Translations under genes and position numbers: made by a program | Assembly: GCF_900114005.1 (NCBI RefSeq) | Contig: NZ_FORM01000005.1 | Span: 186,001 to 250,000, forward strand | Reading direction: 5' to 3' | DNA: 64,000 bases | Source of the DNA: Olleya namhaensis | Lineage (GTDB): Bacteria > Bacteroidota > Bacteroidia > Flavobacteriales > Flavobacteriaceae | Part shown: positions 40,294 through 48,576 of the stretch, piece by piece | How the letters are laid out: each line of letters starts with the position of its first letter | Numbering within the stretch: the first letter of the stretch is position 1 | Notes under the pieces: model-generated | What the model saw: the letters and a program-made list of their open reading frames with translations, nothing else | Databases searched by the model: none | Told to the model about the DNA's origin: nothing

Positions 40294-42333
40294 TTAGTTT
40301 ACTTCTGGTAAAAAACTGTAGTTTTTACTGTAAAATAACATTTGACCATCAAAACTTTCTGGTTGTGTTACTTTAATAGCAGTAATCTCTCCATCAGCAT
40401 TTGTTTCTGGCACTAATACAGGATTTACAAAACCGCTGTAAGCAGGAGATGTAAACTGTTTGTTACGCTCTAAAACTTCTTTATGAATAGCTTGGTCCAC
40501 TTTTACACCATAACCTTCTACTAAGTCTTCTACAGCTTTATAATCGCCTTCAGACTTGATACGTTGTGTTTCGCGCAATAACTCGCCAAAAAGACTATGA
40601 AGTTTTTCATAATCATTGATGTTAAAATATGTTTTTCCATCACGAGTAATTTTTTCTATTACGTTATCAGCTTTTCCTTTTTCAAATACCCAAGCACTAA
40701 CCCATTGTCTGTTACGCATATGCGCTTCTTCTACTTCGTCTCCGATATTTAATCTAATTAACTGAGTCATTAATCCATTACGGATGTAACCATCATAGGC
40801 TGCCATACCAACGTTTTCCCAATCGTCAACCAATCCTAAATCTTGAATTTTTGGATTATACAAGTAGTATAAACCAACTAAATCAGCACGACCTTCTTCT
40901 AAAGTAGAAGCATAATTTTTAAGTGTTTCTTTAGTCTCTCCTACACCTGGATTTAATTGTCCTGAGGCGTGTCCAATAACTTCGTGTAATGCTGTATGCA
41001 ACTTATCTGCTATTTGTCCGTATTTTTCTTCTAAAATATACTCTTGGTCATCGTTTACAAATTCTTTTAAACGCCCCGTACTTCCTGCGTTGTTGTACGC
41101 ATGAATAATATTACCTAAAGACACTGACTTACTTCCTACAGCTGCACGAATCCAGTTAGCGTTTGGTAAGTTTACGCCAATTGGTGTGCTAGGTGATGCA
41201 TCTCCTGCCTCTCCTGCGACATTTACTACCTTATAAGTTACACCAACCACATTTTTCTTTTTGTGTGCATCCATTAAAGGTGAATTATCTTCAAACCATT
41301 GTGCGTTTTCTGATAATACAGCCATTTTTGCTGACATGTCAAAATCGTTGATTTGTACAACTGTTTCGTAAGATCCTCTATATCCTAATGGGTCATTATA
41401 AACTTCAATAAAACTATTAATATAATCTACATTTCCTGCAGTAGCAGCAGTCCAAGCTACGTTATAATTATCCCAAGTTTGTAAATCTCCTGTTTTGTAG
41501 TATCTAATTAAAAGCCCCAAAGCAGTACCTTGTTCTTTATTTTCTGCAACGCCTTTTGCTAATTCTAACCATTTAACAATTTGGTCAATAGCTGCACCGT
41601 ATAAACCACCAGACTTATACACACGTTCTTTCAAAACACCATTCTCTTTAACTAACTGAGAGTTTAAACCATATGACAATGGCTTATCTGGGTTTGGCGA
41701 TTTCATTTTTTTGTAAAACGATTCTACATCTGCATTAGTAACACCAGGTCCGTAAAAGTTAACAGCAGATAATGCAACATTATCAACCCCTTTAGATAGG
41801 TTTACTTTTTTGCTATCTGTATCATTAAACAAGACGTTAAATGCTTCTCCAGCTAACGTTGTGTTAGTTGCAGTCATAATTTCTTGTAAATACTCTTTAG
41901 AAAAATCTGGCTTAAGCTTATCGTTAGAATAGTGGTGATGGATACCATTACTAAACCATACACGTTTTATGTAAGCATCAAAAGCTTTCCAATCTGCAGT
42001 AGCTTTATCTCCTGAAAAGTTAGTATAAATGTTTTCTAATGCTTTTCTGATTTTTAGATTATGTCTGTAGTTTTGGTCCCACATAATATCGCGACCTGCC
42101 AAACCTGCTTGTGTTAAATAATAAACTAGTTTTTGTTCTTTTAAGGTTAGATTTTCCCAACCCGGAATTTGATATCGTAGTATTTTAATATCTGCAAATT
42201 GCTCGACATTAAAGTCAAAAGCTGTTTCGGCTTTTGCTGTTTCCTGTGTTGCTGGCTTTTCTGCCTTATCATTACCACAAGAAAACAATAGTGTTGCAAC
42301 AAACGCAGCACTTAGTATTGATTTTAGTTTCAT
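40294..42333 (-). CDS. Dipeptidyl-peptidase III-like (M49) lipoprotein
   Basis: This 679-residue zinc exopeptidase is an exported lipoprotein (lipobox Leu-Phe-Ser-Cys, Cys19). The M49 zinc motif His-Glu-Val-Ile-Gly-His lies near residue 450, with the second motif Glu-Glu-Gly-Arg-Ala-Asp about 33 residues later. Eukaryotic DPP III has His-Glu-Leu-Leu-Gly-His and Glu-Glu-Cys-Arg-Ala-Glu. It should release dipeptides from the N-terminus of oligopeptides in the periplasm. It is monocistronic. Confidence 0.9.
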   Translation of the reverse strand: MKLKSILSAAFVATLLFSCGNDKAEKPATQETAKAETAFDFNVEQFADIKILRYQIPGWENLTLKEQKLVYYLTQAGLAGRDIMWDQNYRHNLKIRKALENIYTNFSGDKATADWKAFDAYIKRVWFSNGIHHHYSNDKLKPDFSKEYLQEIMTATNTTLAGEAFNVLFNDTDSKKVNLSKGVDNVALSAVNFYGPGVTNADVESFYKKMKSPNPDKPLSYGLNSQLVKENGVLKERVYKSGGLYGAAIDQIVKWLELAKGVAENKEQGTALGLLIRYYKTGDLQTWDNYNVAWTAATAGNVDYINSFIEVYNDPLGYRGSYETVVQINDFDMSAKMAVLSENAQWFEDNSPLMDAHKKKNVVGVTYKVVNVAGEAGDASPSTPIGVNLPNANWIRAAVGSKSVSLGNIIHAYNNAGSTGRLKEFVNDDQEYILEEKYGQIADKLHTALHEVIGHASGQLNPGVGETKETLKNYASTLEEGRADLVGLYYLYNPKIQDLGLVDDWENVGMAAYDGYIRNGLMTQLIRLNIGDEVEEAHMRNRQWVSAWVFEKGKADNVIEKITRDGKTYFNINDYEKLHSLFGELLRETQRIKSEGDYKAVEDLVEGYGVKVDQAIHKEVLERNKQFTSPAYSGFVNPVLVPETNADGEITAIKVTQPESFDGQMLFYSKNYSFLPEVN

Positions 42334-42392
42334 AATTAATATAGTTTTTTAAAAGTCTTTAAAGATAAGAATTTAACAAATTGTAAATTGAT

Positions 42393-42400
42393 TATCTTTG
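42393..42400 (+). promoter_or_regulatory. -7 element before the SRPBCC/GyrI-like gene
   Basis: TATCTTTG fits the consensus. It lies after the upstream in-frame ATG at 42388, so translation must begin at the ATG at 42430. Confidence 0.55.
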
Positions 42401-42429
42401 AAATAACTAACTATTTAATTTTGCTCAGA

Positions 42430-43476
42430 ATGAAATACATAAAGTACCTATTGTTTCTATTATTAATTGCAATTATAGCAATAGCTATTTATGTAGCAGT
42501 ACAACCTAATGATTATACAGTAACTAGAAGTAAAACTATACAAGCACCTGCAAGTCTAATTTACAATGAAGTTATTGATTTTAAAAACTGGGAAGATTGG
42601 AATGCTTGGATTGAAGAAAAGCCAGAAATGACTATTACTTATCCTGAACAAACAAAAGGTATAGATGGTGCTTATTATTGGACTGATAATGGCGAAACGG
42701 GCACAATGACTACAACAGATAACAATCCAAATAAATCGATAACACAAGTCATGCAATTTGGAGACTATCCTAGCTCTGATGTTATATGGAGTTTTATACC
42801 AAACCCTGACGGAAGTACGGCGGTAAAGTGGACCATTTCTGGGAAAGATTTACCGTTTGGATTTAAAGCATATAGTGCGTTTTCTGGAGGGATGGACAAG
42901 CAAATAGGTCCATATTATGAGCGTAGTTTGGACCTTCTAGATCGTAAGGTTACAGAAAGTATGAAACAACATAGCATAACAATAAATGGTGTTACAGAAC
43001 ATGGTGGTGGCTTTTATGTATACAACACCACTTCTTCTAAAATGGAGACTTTTAAAGGAAAAATGGAGCAAATGTTTCCAAAATTAAAACAATATTTTAA
43101 GGACAATAATATCACGCCATCTGGAGCACCATTTGTAATTTATCATAAATGGGATTTAGAGAATAATGCAGTTATGTTTTCTTGTGCAATGCCAACTGCA
43201 GATCGTATTATTACTTCTCAAGATGATATATTAACTGGACAATTACAACCTTTTAGTGCTTTAAAAACAACCTTAAAAGGAAACTATTCTCACTTAGAAA
43301 AAGCATGGAATACTGCAATGAGCTACCAAACAGATAACAACTTAGTTGCAGATAAAACAGGTGTAACTTTGGAAGTATATGTGACAGATCCAACCAACAC
43401 ACCAAATCCATCAGATTGGATTACAGAAATATATTTACCTATACTAATAGAAAACAACACAACTTTAAGTAATTAA
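42430..43476 (+). CDS. Membrane-anchored SRPBCC plus GyrI-like domain protein
   Basis: This 348-residue protein has an N-terminal membrane helix (about 4-22). An SRPBCC polyketide-cyclase-like domain follows (about 30-175; Ile-Gln-Ala-Pro-Ala-Ser-Leu-Ile-Tyr, Trp-x-x-Trp-Asn-Ala-Trp), then a GyrI-like small-molecule-binding domain (about 180-340). Both folds bind hydrophobic or cationic ligands, but no ligand is known. Translation of the next gene, crcB, starts at the base after its stop, so the two are coupled. Confidence 0.85.
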   Translation: MKYIKYLLFLLLIAIIAIAIYVAVQPNDYTVTRSKTIQAPASLIYNEVIDFKNWEDWNAWIEEKPEMTITYPEQTKGIDGAYYWTDNGETGTMTTTDNNPNKSITQVMQFGDYPSSDVIWSFIPNPDGSTAVKWTISGKDLPFGFKAYSAFSGGMDKQIGPYYERSLDLLDRKVTESMKQHSITINGVTEHGGGFYVYNTTSSKMETFKGKMEQMFPKLKQYFKDNNITPSGAPFVIYHKWDLENNAVMFSCAMPTADRIITSQDDILTGQLQPFSALKTTLKGNYSHLEKAWNTAMSYQTDNNLVADKTGVTLEVYVTDPTNTPNPSDWITEIYLPILIENNTTLSN

Positions 43477-43848
43477 ATGAAACAACTTGTATTAGTCTTT
43501 GTAGGTGGTGGTTTTGGAAGCGTCCTGCGTTATATTATTGGAAAAGCACTTAATAATACTGAAAACGGGATTCCGTATGGCACCTTTTTAGCCAATATTT
43601 TGGGTAGTTTATTAATAGGGATTATTCTAGGTTTAGCCTTAAAAAACAACACCCTTAACAATAATCAAACGTTATTATTAGCGACTGGTTTTTGTGGTGG
43701 ATTCACAACTTTCTCTACGTTTGCTTATGAGAATCACTTGTTTTTAAAATCAGGAGATTTTACAAGTTTTGCTCTTTATACTATTACCAGTTTTATACTT
43801 GGTTTTTTAGCAGTATTTTTTGGGATGTGGGTTGCTAAACAATTTTAA
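43477..43848 (+). CDS. crcB: Fluoride channel CrcB/Fluc
   Basis: This 123-residue inner-membrane protein with four helices works as a dual-topology dimer to release fluoride. Gly-Gly-Gly-Phe-Gly-Ser-Val-Leu-Arg-Tyr at the N-terminus and Gly-Phe-Cys-Gly-Gly-Phe-Thr-Thr-Phe-Ser-Thr-Phe (about 71-82) are the family signatures. No fluoride riboswitch is seen upstream because the gene directly abuts the previous one. Its stop is 1 base from the convergent DUF1684 gene. Confidence 0.95.
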   Translation: MKQLVLVFVGGGFGSVLRYIIGKALNNTENGIPYGTFLANILGSLLIGIILGLALKNNTLNNNQTLLLATGFCGGFTTFSTFAYENHLFLKSGDFTSFALYTITSFILGFLAVFFGMWVAKQF

Positions 43849-43849
43849 T

Positions 43850-44455
43850 CTAGTCTTTTTTATACTTTTTAACTCCAGCTTCAATGCGCACATATAAAAT
43901 GTTTTCGCTTGGTACAATGGGGCAAGAATACTTTTTATTATAAGCACAATAGGGATTATACGCCCTATTAAAGTTTATAACCATTTGGTTATTTTCCGGT
44001 AATTTAACCTCGACATAACGTCCGCCCTTATAGCTTTCTTCTCCGTTAGTATTATCCATAAATGGCAAAAACAGAGCTTCCTCCTCGCCTAGTTGCTTTA
44101 CAGATTCGATATTTTGATAGACGTTTAGATTTTGCTCTTTTCCGTCTATAGTAAAAGTAACTTCGCCATATTTTACATAATCTACTAAACGATCTGTAGT
44201 TGTTTTCATTTTAAAAGAAGACTCATTTGGTGTTCTTTTAAACGCTGCAGTAACTACGTAAGTACTATCAAATTTAAAAAAATCTAAACTTCTAAAGGCT
44301 TTACGGTCACTATCCGTTAAAGGCGATTTTGCTGCATCTTTAAAATTAGCATTCATTTCGCGTTGGTACTCAGTATCTCCTAACAAGGGTAGCTTATCTT
44401 GAGCACAGCTTAATGTAACAGAAATTATGATAAATAAAACAACAACTTTTTTCAT
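43850..44455 (-). CDS. DUF1684 lipoprotein
   Basis: This 201-residue lipoprotein (lipobox Thr-Leu-Ser-Cys, Cys17) has the DUF1684 end motif Asn-Pro-Tyr-Cys-Ala-Tyr-Asn-Lys-Lys-Tyr-Ser-Cys-Pro-Ile-Val-Pro-Ser-Glu-Asn (about 166-184). It also has a Phe-Leu-Pro-Phe-Met-Asp-x-Thr-x-Gly-Glu-Glu-Ser-Tyr segment. The function of this widespread family is unknown. It is 11 bases downstream of the DUF4252 gene, probably in one transcript. Confidence 0.88.
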   Translation of the reverse strand: MKKVVVLFIIISVTLSCAQDKLPLLGDTEYQREMNANFKDAAKSPLTDSDRKAFRSLDFFKFDSTYVVTAAFKRTPNESSFKMKTTTDRLVDYVKYGEVTFTIDGKEQNLNVYQNIESVKQLGEEEALFLPFMDNTNGEESYKGGRYVEVKLPENNQMVINFNRAYNPYCAYNKKYSCPIVPSENILYVRIEAGVKKYKKD

Positions 44456-44466
44456 AAATTATAGAC

Positions 44467-45009
44467 TTAGTTATTTGGGTTAAACGAAGGACTAATAGTC
44501 ATATTGCTATTAGATTTATAAGATTGTAATAAGTCCTGAGAAAAGGCATCAAAATTTTTAGCTTCTGATAAGACTTTTATTTTATCGGGATCAAAACTAC
44601 CTTTTAAATAAAACGCTGTCGTTTTTAAATTATTACTATTAAATATAATGACATCTGTTAAAATGTTACCACGTTCTTTGACCGAAATAATTCTAGTCTC
44701 GGCAACCTCATTTTTTCTAAACATATCAGTAAAACCAGAGTTTGTAACTGCATTCATTTCAGAAATAACAGAGGCTCTTCTTTGCTCGCTTACCTGTTCT
44801 AATTGGATGTATTTTAAATCTTGTAAATTTCCAATAACACTTTTTGTTTGCACAGAAACCGAACTTAGCAAAGCTTTCATAAAATTAGGCACTTGAAAAG
44901 ACGTCGCACCCAAGTCTGTTTTATGAGCATTATAAAACCCTTGAAATGAAGCGCTTCCGCAAGAAAAAAACAGCGTAAAAAGTGATATGATAAATAGTGT
45001 TTTTTTCAT
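44467..45009 (-). CDS. DUF4252-like lipoprotein
   Basis: This 180-residue lipoprotein has lipobox Phe-Phe-Ser-Cys (Cys17). The segment Val-Ser-Glu-Gln-Arg-Arg-Ala-Ser-Val-Ile followed by Ile-Ile-Ser-Val-Lys-Glu-Arg-Gly and Asp-Val-Ile-Ile-Phe-Asn resembles DUF4252. Family members often sit beside anti-sigma systems or lipoproteins of unknown role. It heads a two-gene unit with the DUF1684 gene and is divergent from the MFS exporter leader. Confidence 0.72.
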   Translation of the reverse strand: MKKTLFIISLFTLFFSCGSASFQGFYNAHKTDLGATSFQVPNFMKALLSSVSVQTKSVIGNLQDLKYIQLEQVSEQRRASVISEMNAVTNSGFTDMFRKNEVAETRIISVKERGNILTDVIIFNSNNLKTTAFYLKGSFDPDKIKVLSEAKNFDAFSQDLLQSYKSNSNMTISPSFNPNN

Positions 45010-45111
45010 TTATAAAAATTTATTTAATTGTGGTTTAAAAAAATAGGCTGTTCAAAAATACAACTTAATAAAAATTTTTGTCTAGATTTGAACTCAATAA
45101 AGCAAAAAAAA

Positions 45112-45192
45112 ATGAATTTAGTCATTACATATTTAACTAAACAAACCTCTTGTAGACATACGAGTAGTTGGACCTGTTATATGTTATGCTGA
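45112..45192 (+). CDS. Possible 26-residue leader peptide upstream of the MFS exporter
   Basis: An ATG preceded by the A-rich AGCAAAAAAAA, the usual start context here, opens a 26-codon frame ending in TGA at 45190. The peptide begins Met-Asn-Leu-Val-Ile-Thr-Tyr and contains one Trp codon (45169-45171) and four Cys. The codons Ser-Trp-Thr (45166-45174) overlap the anti-terminator segment, so ribosome position would decide whether that segment is free to pair. No conservation data are available. Confidence 0.4.
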   Translation: MNLVITYLTKQTSCRHTSSWTCYMLC

Positions 45193-45216
45193 TTTAAATA
45201 TCAATTTATACAATAC

Positions 45217-45247
45217 AAAAAAGTCCAACCTAACCGTTGGACTTTTT
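45217..45247 (+). terminator. Terminator in the MFS exporter leader
   Basis: AAAAAAGTCCAAC pairs with GTTGGACTTTTT across CTAACC. It ends 24 bases before the exporter ATG. The gene upstream is on the opposite strand, so this can only stop transcripts beginning in the leader. Confidence 0.85.
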
Positions 45248-45271
45248 ACATTTATACTAACTACCAAACCA

Positions 45272-46483
45272 ATGAAAAAACTACTAAAAAATTACATAAG
45301 CACTTTTGACGGACTGTCAAAAGAAGTATGGTGGCTGTCTTTAATTACGTTAATTAACAGAGCCGGTACCATGGTTATTCCTTTTTTGTCTTTGTATTTA
45401 ACAGAAGACTTAGGATTTACTTTGTCAAACGTCGGTACAATAATGACCGCTTTTGGACTTGGATCTGTCATCGGATCATGGTTAGGCGGAAAACTAACCG
45501 ATAAGATTGGTTACTATAAAATAATGGTTTTTAGTTTATTTATTTCTGGCTTCATGTTTATTGGCTTGCAATACCTAAAAACAATTTACACCTTGTCCTT
45601 AGGTATTTTTGCTTTAATGGTTGTTGCAGATATGTTTAGACCAGCCATGTTTGTAGCGTTAAGCGCCTACAGTAAACCCGAAAACAAAACTAGAAGTGTC
45701 ACTTTAATTAGATTAGCTATTAATTTGGGCTTTTCTGCAGGTCCCGCTGTTGGAGGTTTAATAATTGTGAGCTTAGGTTATGGTGGTCTATTTTGGGTAG
45801 ACGGTATTACATGTATTGCTGCCACACTATTATTAATAAAGGTGCTAAACCCTAAAAAGACACGCGTACAAGATGAAATTAAAGTAGACAACCCCTACTC
45901 TGCTTATAAAGACAAACCGTTTATTATCTTTTTATTTGCACTGTTTTTGTTTGGTTTTATATTCCTGCAATACTTTTCTACAATGCCTTTATATTACAGA
46001 GAAAGACACTTGCTAAGCGAATTAGAAATTGGATTACTACTAGGTGCCAATGGTTTTTTTATCTTTTTATTAGAAATGCCATTAATTAAGTATTTAGAAA
46101 ATACGCGCTTTGCTAAGACGTCACTAATATTATTTGGTGCTTTTTTAACTGCCATTAGTTTTCTAATTCTTAATTTTTCTAACTGGTCAGGCATTCTAAT
46201 TTTTGCTATGTTTTTAATGACCCTTGGCGAAATGATAGCTTTTCCTTTCGCTAATGCGTTTGCATTACAACAAGCTAAAAAAGGAAACCAAGGAGAATAT
46301 ATGGCATTATATTCCATAGCTTTTTCTTTTGCCCACATCTTTGGTCATAAATCAGGAATGGAACTTGTAGAAGGTGTAGGTTATGATAACACATGGTATA
46401 TCATGACTGTCTTAGGTGGTTTATGCATGCTACTTTTATATATCTTAAATCAATTTATAAAACGTAAAAAATTAGTTAGATGA
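45272..46483 (+). CDS. MFS transporter, multidrug-exporter type
   Basis: This 403-residue inner-membrane protein has twelve helices. It carries the MFS loop motif Gly-Ser-Trp-Leu-Gly-Gly-Lys-Leu-Thr-Asp-Lys-Ile-Gly between helices 2 and 3 (about 68-80) and Gly-Pro-Ala-Val-Gly-Gly in helix 5. It looks like the YttB/MDR subgroup of drug exporters; the substrate is not predictable. The terminator-containing leader suggests induction by antibiotics that slow ribosomes (inference). The VOC gene starts in an ATGA overlap with its stop, so they are co-translated. Confidence 0.88.
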   Translation: MKKLLKNYISTFDGLSKEVWWLSLITLINRAGTMVIPFLSLYLTEDLGFTLSNVGTIMTAFGLGSVIGSWLGGKLTDKIGYYKIMVFSLFISGFMFIGLQYLKTIYTLSLGIFALMVVADMFRPAMFVALSAYSKPENKTRSVTLIRLAINLGFSAGPAVGGLIIVSLGYGGLFWVDGITCIAATLLLIKVLNPKKTRVQDEIKVDNPYSAYKDKPFIIFLFALFLFGFIFLQYFSTMPLYYRERHLLSELEIGLLLGANGFFIFLLEMPLIKYLENTRFAKTSLILFGAFLTAISFLILNFSNWSGILIFAMFLMTLGEMIAFPFANAFALQQAKKGNQGEYMALYSIAFSFAHIFGHKSGMELVEGVGYDNTWYIMTVLGGLCMLLLYILNQFIKRKKLVR

Positions 46484-46857
46484 ATTTAAACCAAGTCACT
46501 ATATCATCTGTTAATTTAGAAAAAGCTGTGGCATTTTATACTTTATTAGGTCTCAAACTTATTGTAGATGCGTTACCGCGTTACGCAAGGTTTGAGTGTC
46601 CTGATGGAGACGTTACATTTTCTATTCATTTTAATGAAAATAAACAACAACACAATAACACTATAGTTTACTTTGAAGATGAAAATTTAGAAGCTTTAGT
46701 TTTTCAACTGAAACAAAAAGGTATTACTTTTATATCAGAACTAGAATACAAGTCTTGGCTTTGGACCGAAGCCCATCTTTTAGATCCCGACGGGAATAAA
46801 ATTATATTATTTAAAGCTGCCAAAAACCGAAAAAATCCACCTTGGCGCATAAACTAG
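46480..46857 (+). CDS. VOC-family (glyoxalase/bleomycin-resistance fold) protein
   Basis: This 125-residue protein has paired beta-alpha-beta units: Val-Asn-Leu-Glu-Lys-Ala-Val-Ala-Phe-Tyr-Thr-Leu-Leu-Gly-Leu near the N-terminus and Leu-Leu-Asp-Pro-Asp-Gly-Asn-Lys-Ile-Ile-Leu-Phe near the C-terminus. VOC proteins bind metals and either transform or sequester small molecules. Coupling to an exporter (ATGA overlap) fits a drug-binding or detoxification role, but this is inference. The next gene starts 3 bases after its stop. Confidence 0.88.
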   Translation: MNLNQVTISSVNLEKAVAFYTLLGLKLIVDALPRYARFECPDGDVTFSIHFNENKQQHNNTIVYFEDENLEALVFQLKQKGITFISELEYKSWLWTEAHLLDPDGNKIILFKAAKNRKNPPWRIN

Positions 46858-46860
46858 ATT

Positions 46861-47619
46861 ATGAAACATATACTATACCTTTTTACTGTATTACTTTTTG
46901 TTAGCTGTAATTCTTCTGAAACTAAAAAAGAAGATAAAACTAATACTAGTCCTATAGAAGAAACTAAAATAAAAAAGCAATTCCCAGATTTAAAACCAGA
47001 CCGTTATAATGTCGCGTTTTTAATTATGGATGGCACATTTAATACTGAATTAACTGCCCCTTATGATATTTTTCAGCACACTATATTTAGAGATAGTATA
47101 AAAGCTATGAATGTATTTACGGTTGCTAATACAGACCATCCAATAACTACATTTGAAGGTATGCGTTTGCTACCTGATTACAACTATATTAAAGATAGCT
47201 TACCCAAAATTGATATACTAGTTGTACCAAGTGCAGAGCATCATTTAGATACAGATTTAGACGATATAGCATTAATCAATTTTGTAAAGCAAGTAGATAA
47301 AACTGCCACATTTGTTACCTCGCATTGCGATGGTGCTTTTGTATTAGCTGAAGCTGGTGTCTTAAACAATAAAGTATCCACAACGTTTCCTAGTGATATT
47401 GATACCATGCGTAAACGCTACCCAGATTTAGATATTAAAAAAGAGGTGCTTTTTGTGCATGATGGTAAATATATTACGTCTGCTGGAGGTGCTAAAAGCT
47501 TTGAAGCAGCCTTGTATTTATGTGAGTATTTATATGGTAAAGAAGTCGCACAATCCTTAGCTGGAGGCTTGGTTATAGATTGGGACTTAAATACAGTACC
47601 ACACCTAATTGTAAACTAA
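46861..47619 (+). CDS. DJ-1/PfpI-family lipoprotein
   Basis: This 252-residue lipoprotein (lipobox Phe-Val-Ser-Cys, Cys16) has a DJ-1/PfpI domain at about 50-245. Candidate nucleophile Cys lies in Thr-Ser-His-Cys-Asp-Gly-Ala-Phe-Val-Leu-Ala, with Ala-Pro-Tyr-Asp-Ile-Phe supplying the upstream acidic region, as in AraC-type regulator amidotransferase domains. It is a second exported DJ-1-like protein in the window, of a different subfamily from that at 11210. It is probably the third gene of the exporter-VOC unit. Confidence 0.83.
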   Translation: MKHILYLFTVLLFVSCNSSETKKEDKTNTSPIEETKIKKQFPDLKPDRYNVAFLIMDGTFNTELTAPYDIFQHTIFRDSIKAMNVFTVANTDHPITTFEGMRLLPDYNYIKDSLPKIDILVVPSAEHHLDTDLDDIALINFVKQVDKTATFVTSHCDGAFVLAEAGVLNNKVSTTFPSDIDTMRKRYPDLDIKKEVLFVHDGKYITSAGGAKSFEAALYLCEYLYGKEVAQSLAGGLVIDWDLNTVPHLIVN

Positions 47620-47620
47620 A

Positions 47621-48061
47621 TTAAAATTTTTTAATAGAATTATTTTTAACAACGTGAGACAAGATAATTTGTGTTTTGCATTCGCCATACACAATTAACT
47701 GATCTATAAATGCTTCTAAATGTTTGTGGTTTTTCAATACCACTTCCATCACTATGTTTTCGTTACCCGTAATTCTATAGCAATTTACAACCTCATCAAG
47801 TGTTTTTACTTTTTCAAGGAAAGGCTTTAATTTTCCCATAAACGCTTGTAAAGTAATTAACGCCTTAAGTTGGTATCCTACTTCAAAAGGAGAGATTAAT
47901 GTAATGTGATTTTGGATAATTCCTAAATCCTCCATTTTCTTAATACGCTCTGAAACAGCAGGAGAGGTAATTCCTACTTGTCGTCCAATAGCAGCGTTTG
48001 ATTGTCTTGAATTTTGTTGCAAACACTTTAAAATCTTCCAACTTAGGTCATCAACAATCAT
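47621..48061 (-). CDS. Lrp/AsnC-family transcriptional regulator
   Basis: This 146-residue protein has an N-terminal winged helix (about 5-60; Ser-Arg-Gln-Ser-Asn-Ala-Ala-Ile-Gly-Arg-Gln-Val-Gly-Ile-Thr-Ser-Pro-Ala-Val) and a C-terminal RAM/ligand domain (about 70-140; Cys-Tyr-Arg-Ile-Thr-Gly-Asn-Glu-Asn). It probably responds to an amino acid. It is convergent with the DJ-1 gene, 1 base apart. Confidence 0.92.
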   Translation of the reverse strand: MIVDDLSWKILKCLQQNSRQSNAAIGRQVGITSPAVSERIKKMEDLGIIQNHITLISPFEVGYQLKALITLQAFMGKLKPFLEKVKTLDEVVNCYRITGNENIVMEVVLKNHKHLEAFIDQLIVYGECKTQIILSHVVKNNSIKKF

Positions 48062-48177
48062 ATTAAAGTATTTTTATAAAATTATTTAATTATTAAAGCA
48101 AATATACATATTTACTTTAAAATCGAAAGATAAAAATACAAGCTTGTTATTATTTTTGATAAAAAAGAAAAAGTAAA

Positions 48178-48573
48178 ATGTCGGCTCCAATTCCTTCTCA
48201 TCTTTCAGAACTACCTATATATAAGCAAGCTATGCAAATATTTATGTTGTCTAGAAATATTTCTAGTTACTTAAATCATGATTTAGCGTATTTATACGAC
48301 GATGGTAGAGAGGACTCAAATATTTATGTGTCTGGAGATATTGTACAGCAATCTGTGTCTTTAGCACCAGAGATTATTAGTGCGGAACTAGAACATTGTC
48401 ATTATAAAAAGCATAGACATATTGCTTCCGTAAACCTATTAACCAATAGGTTATACAAAAACTGTAGTCGTTTAGAATCTTGTAATAGTAATGGTAAAGA
48501 TTATTTACCAATATTAAAAAGAGAAATCCGTAAGTTTAGAAAACTACAAACTACTTGGATGTTAACGCTGTAG
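48178..48573 (+). CDS. Helical protein, unknown
   Basis: This 131-residue soluble protein looks all-alpha: Leu-Pro-Ile-Tyr-Lys-Gln-Ala-Met-Gln-Ile-Phe-Met-Leu-Ser-Arg-Asn at the N-terminus, then three further helices with many His, Lys and Arg. The general four-helix pattern recalls the 23S-rRNA-insertion (IVP) type bundle, but I cannot confirm a family. It is plus strand, divergent from the Lrp gene and convergent with the DEAD-like gene, 3 bases away. Confidence 0.6.
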   Translation: MSAPIPSHLSELPIYKQAMQIFMLSRNISSYLNHDLAYLYDDGREDSNIYVSGDIVQQSVSLAPEIISAELEHCHYKKHRHIASVNLLTNRLYKNCSRLESCNSNGKDYLPILKREIRKFRKLQTTWMLTL

Positions 48574-48576
48574 ATT

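Larger units (their letters stand above)
45083..45247 (+). promoter_or_regulatory. Attenuator-like leader of the MFS exporter
   Basis: A -7 element TAGATTTG (45083-45090) is followed by a 26-codon reading frame (45112-45192) and a strong terminator (45217-45247). The segment GTTGGAC occurs in the leader frame (45167-45173) and again as the 3' arm of the terminator (45236-45242). The first copy can therefore pair with GTCCAAC (45223-45229) and prevent the terminator from forming. Confidence 0.5.

Noticed and set aside
45083-45247. Riboswitch in the MFS leader
   Set aside because: No known aptamer pattern was recognised; the small frame and duplicated GTTGGAC fit attenuation by translation better.
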